Shown here one piece after another: positions 35,825 through 37,159 of a DNA stretch of 37,159 nt. The DNA comes from Candidatus Poseidoniaceae archaeon (GTDB taxonomy: Archaea; Thermoplasmatota; Poseidoniia; Poseidoniales; Poseidoniaceae): positions 1 through 37,159 of the forward strand of contig JAQXFL010000033.1 in NCBI GenBank assembly GCA_029250345.1. The letters are read 5' to 3'. Numbering within the stretch: the first letter of the stretch is position 1; every line of letters begins with the position of its first letter. The notes under the pieces are model-generated. The model was not told the DNA's origin. It did no database searches and worked only from the letters and a program-made list of their open reading frames with translations. Made by a program: the position numbers and the translations under genes.

Positions 35825-37159
35825 ATGAATCGAATAGGCCCTGTAGTCATTGGATTGATATTTCTCATGTTTGCAGCACCGTTATCCAGCATGGTAACGT
35901 ACCAAACTCTAGAACTTTCTGAACAAAACATTCAGCATGCTGAAGGATGGAACAAAGACATCGATGTCCCTACATGGCGTATAGGCGATGAGTGGGTCTA
36001 TGAGACCAAATTTGATGTCGCTCAACTGATTGCACAAGCCAATGTTTCTGCAACATTGAACACACTCACCGGTGACACAACCTACACAGTCGAGGATATC
36101 CTCTTTGTCACTCTCGACGGTACACAGACACTTGTATACAAACTCGTCCTCGATGGAGATTTTACATCTGGGAACAACGGTGCGACCCTTGAAGGAGTGA
36201 CTGGAAGACTCAATATCGGATATGAAGGAGAAGATCTTGTTCGAGTTCGTGACCTTGCGGTTGTCAACTCCGAGTTCACACTCGATGTACGGTTCAGACC
36301 GTTCAATCTCGGTTTCCTCGAACAGGACATCGGTGAAATCACCTTTGACACCTATTATTCACCACCAAAGGAAAAGTACGACTTCCCGCTCCACACCGGC
36401 GACCAATGGTACATGCCATTCTACAGCGGCACGGGAGTGTCAGGAAGTTCAGATTACTTTGACCCGACTGAATTCGATAATCAGGGACCAGAAAACAACA
36501 GCTGGCAAATCACTGCTGATGGCGTCCCAACCGACGGAACCAGCTCGATTATTTATTCAGGGTGCGATGATTCATTCAAAATCAATGAATGGAATCAAAC
36601 CGGAGTATCACAAGGTTACAACTGGTATTGCCCCGCAGTTCGGTACAACTCTTGGATGCGTGTCAGCAACGCTGCAGGGTTTACCATTGACTGGCTGTTG
36701 AAGAGTTATTCACCGGCTGATTCCTATGGGATTGCAGCCGGCTCATCACCGGGTACACGCAATATCGAAGTCGATATCGACCTGCAATTTTTGGCAACGC
36801 TTCCAGACTCTGAACAGATGGTAACAGCAACCTATGCAACTTCGCCCAGTGGCACACCGCAAGGAAATACGAACATGCAGATCCGTTACGAATCCACGGA
36901 CTTGTTAGCCAATCCAACTACCGACGGCTCTGGCGTCATCAATTACATGCTCAACGTCTCGGACGGCATGGATTCTACACCATCAAGTGATGATTACTCC
37001 AGTAACGGAATCATTGTTTGGGACCCTGTTAACGAAATCATCGGCGCAACAACCGTCGTCATTGATTTGAATGTTGTTGCCATAGATTTGGTTGCACAAT
37101 CCGATTCAATCATCGTTACCCGCACACGTGGTACTGAAGTCGCTACTCTCAACAAAGCG
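35825..37159 (+). CDS. Secreted surface protein, paralogue of the preceding gene (3' end outside window)
   Basis: An ATG at 35825 opens a frame that stays open to the right edge (445 codons). The N-terminus (MNRIGPVVIGLIFLMFAAPL) is a signal peptide. The rest mirrors the N-terminal domain of the neighbour at 32184-35765: VPTWRIGDEWVYETKFD against VPTWKVGDKWIYSGTFD, a shared SGSSDY, and GYNWYCPAVR against GYRWYCPEAR. The two are tandem duplicates separated by 59 nt, and may be cotranscribed. Single cysteines around SGCDDS and WYCP occur at equivalent places in both and could pair in a disulfide. Whether this copy also has PKD domains, a membrane anchor and the aromatic tail cannot be seen. Confidence 0.85.
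   Translation, partial: MNRIGPVVIGLIFLMFAAPLSSMVTYQTLELSEQNIQHAEGWNKDIDVPTWRIGDEWVYETKFDVAQLIAQANVSATLNTLTGDTTYTVEDILFVTLDGTQTLVYKLVLDGDFTSGNNGATLEGVTGRLNIGYEGEDLVRVRDLAVVNSEFTLDVRFRPFNLGFLEQDIGEITFDTYYSPPKEKYDFPLHTGDQWYMPFYSGTGVSGSSDYFDPTEFDNQGPENNSWQITADGVPTDGTSSIIYSGCDDSFKINEWNQTGVSQGYNWYCPAVRYNSWMRVSNAAGFTIDWLLKSYSPADSYGIAAGSSPGTRNIEVDIDLQFLATLPDSEQMVTATYATSPSGTPQGNTNMQIRYESTDLLANPTTDGSGVINYMLNVSDGMDSTPSSDDYSSNGIIVWDPVNEIIGATTVVIDLNVVAIDLVAQSDSIIVTRTRGTEVATLNKA

Noticed and set aside
1..37159. Possible mobile element, CRISPR array, tRNA or defence island
   Set aside because: No transposase, integrase, regularly spaced direct repeats, tRNA-like cloverleaf or defence-gene motif was recognised by eye; a tRNA or CRISPR scan would be needed to exclude small ones.

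Overview
The window looks like a compact, roughly 50% GC genome segment from a marine planktonic euryarchaeon, most likely Marine Group II (Candidatus Poseidoniales). The domain assignment rests on an archaeal TATA-binding protein with a TATA-type promoter, a mevalonate kinase of archaeal lipid synthesis, and FUN14-like and helix-hairpin-helix MutS-like proteins of archaeal type. The MGII assignment is inference from the mix of large secreted surface proteins, exported peptidases and an aerobic heterotroph gene set. I see no tRNA, rRNA, CRISPR array, insertion sequence or prophage module. No intergenic gap reaches 300 bp; the longest, 30102-30245, is 144 bp and holds nothing I can name.

Layout. 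3-434 is the 3' end of a secreted ELWxxDGT-repeat protein. It meets, stop codon against stop codon, a minus-strand block: a 2131-residue membrane-anchored surface protein (9478-3083), glutamine-dependent NAD synthetase (3066-1300) and the tRNA U34 hydroxylase TrhO (1259-435). Running away from it on the plus strand are a type-2-like isoleucyl-tRNA synthetase with a GIHH signature motif (9608-12901), an Asp-box (BNR) lipoprotein (12964-14370) and a FUN14-like membrane protein (14421-14729). Two paralogous secreted S15/CocE-type hydrolases (16617-14737 and 20549-18741, minus) flank a plus-strand MutS-like ATPase (16740-18740). A thioredoxin (20992-20609) lies just upstream of the second hydrolase.

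From 21083 come a surface-anchored lamin-tail/amidohydrolase fusion (to 23782), cysteinyl-tRNA synthetase (25275-23785, minus), an SDR epimerase overlapping a Frag1/DRAM-like membrane protein (25342-27071, plus), a FadF/HdrD-like membrane Fe-S reductase followed by MutY (30101-27089, minus), mevalonate kinase (30246-31430), TBP (31514-32128), and two tandem paralogous secreted surface proteins (32184-35765, and 35825 to the right edge).

How the genes fit together. The exported hydrolases, amidohydrolase and large adhesin-like proteins suit a cell that attaches to particles and degrades proteins. The Fe-S reductase suits aerobic lipid or amino-acid oxidation through an electron-transfer flavoprotein. 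The rest is housekeeping. I find no defence island or obvious new multi-gene system. The most unusual items are the GXHH IleRS, an insertion of about 23 residues in the second TBP repeat with a leaderless-type promoter, the phage-tail-like glycine repeats in the giant surface protein, the aromatic cytoplasmic tails on two anchored surface proteins, and the S15-MutS-S15 arrangement.
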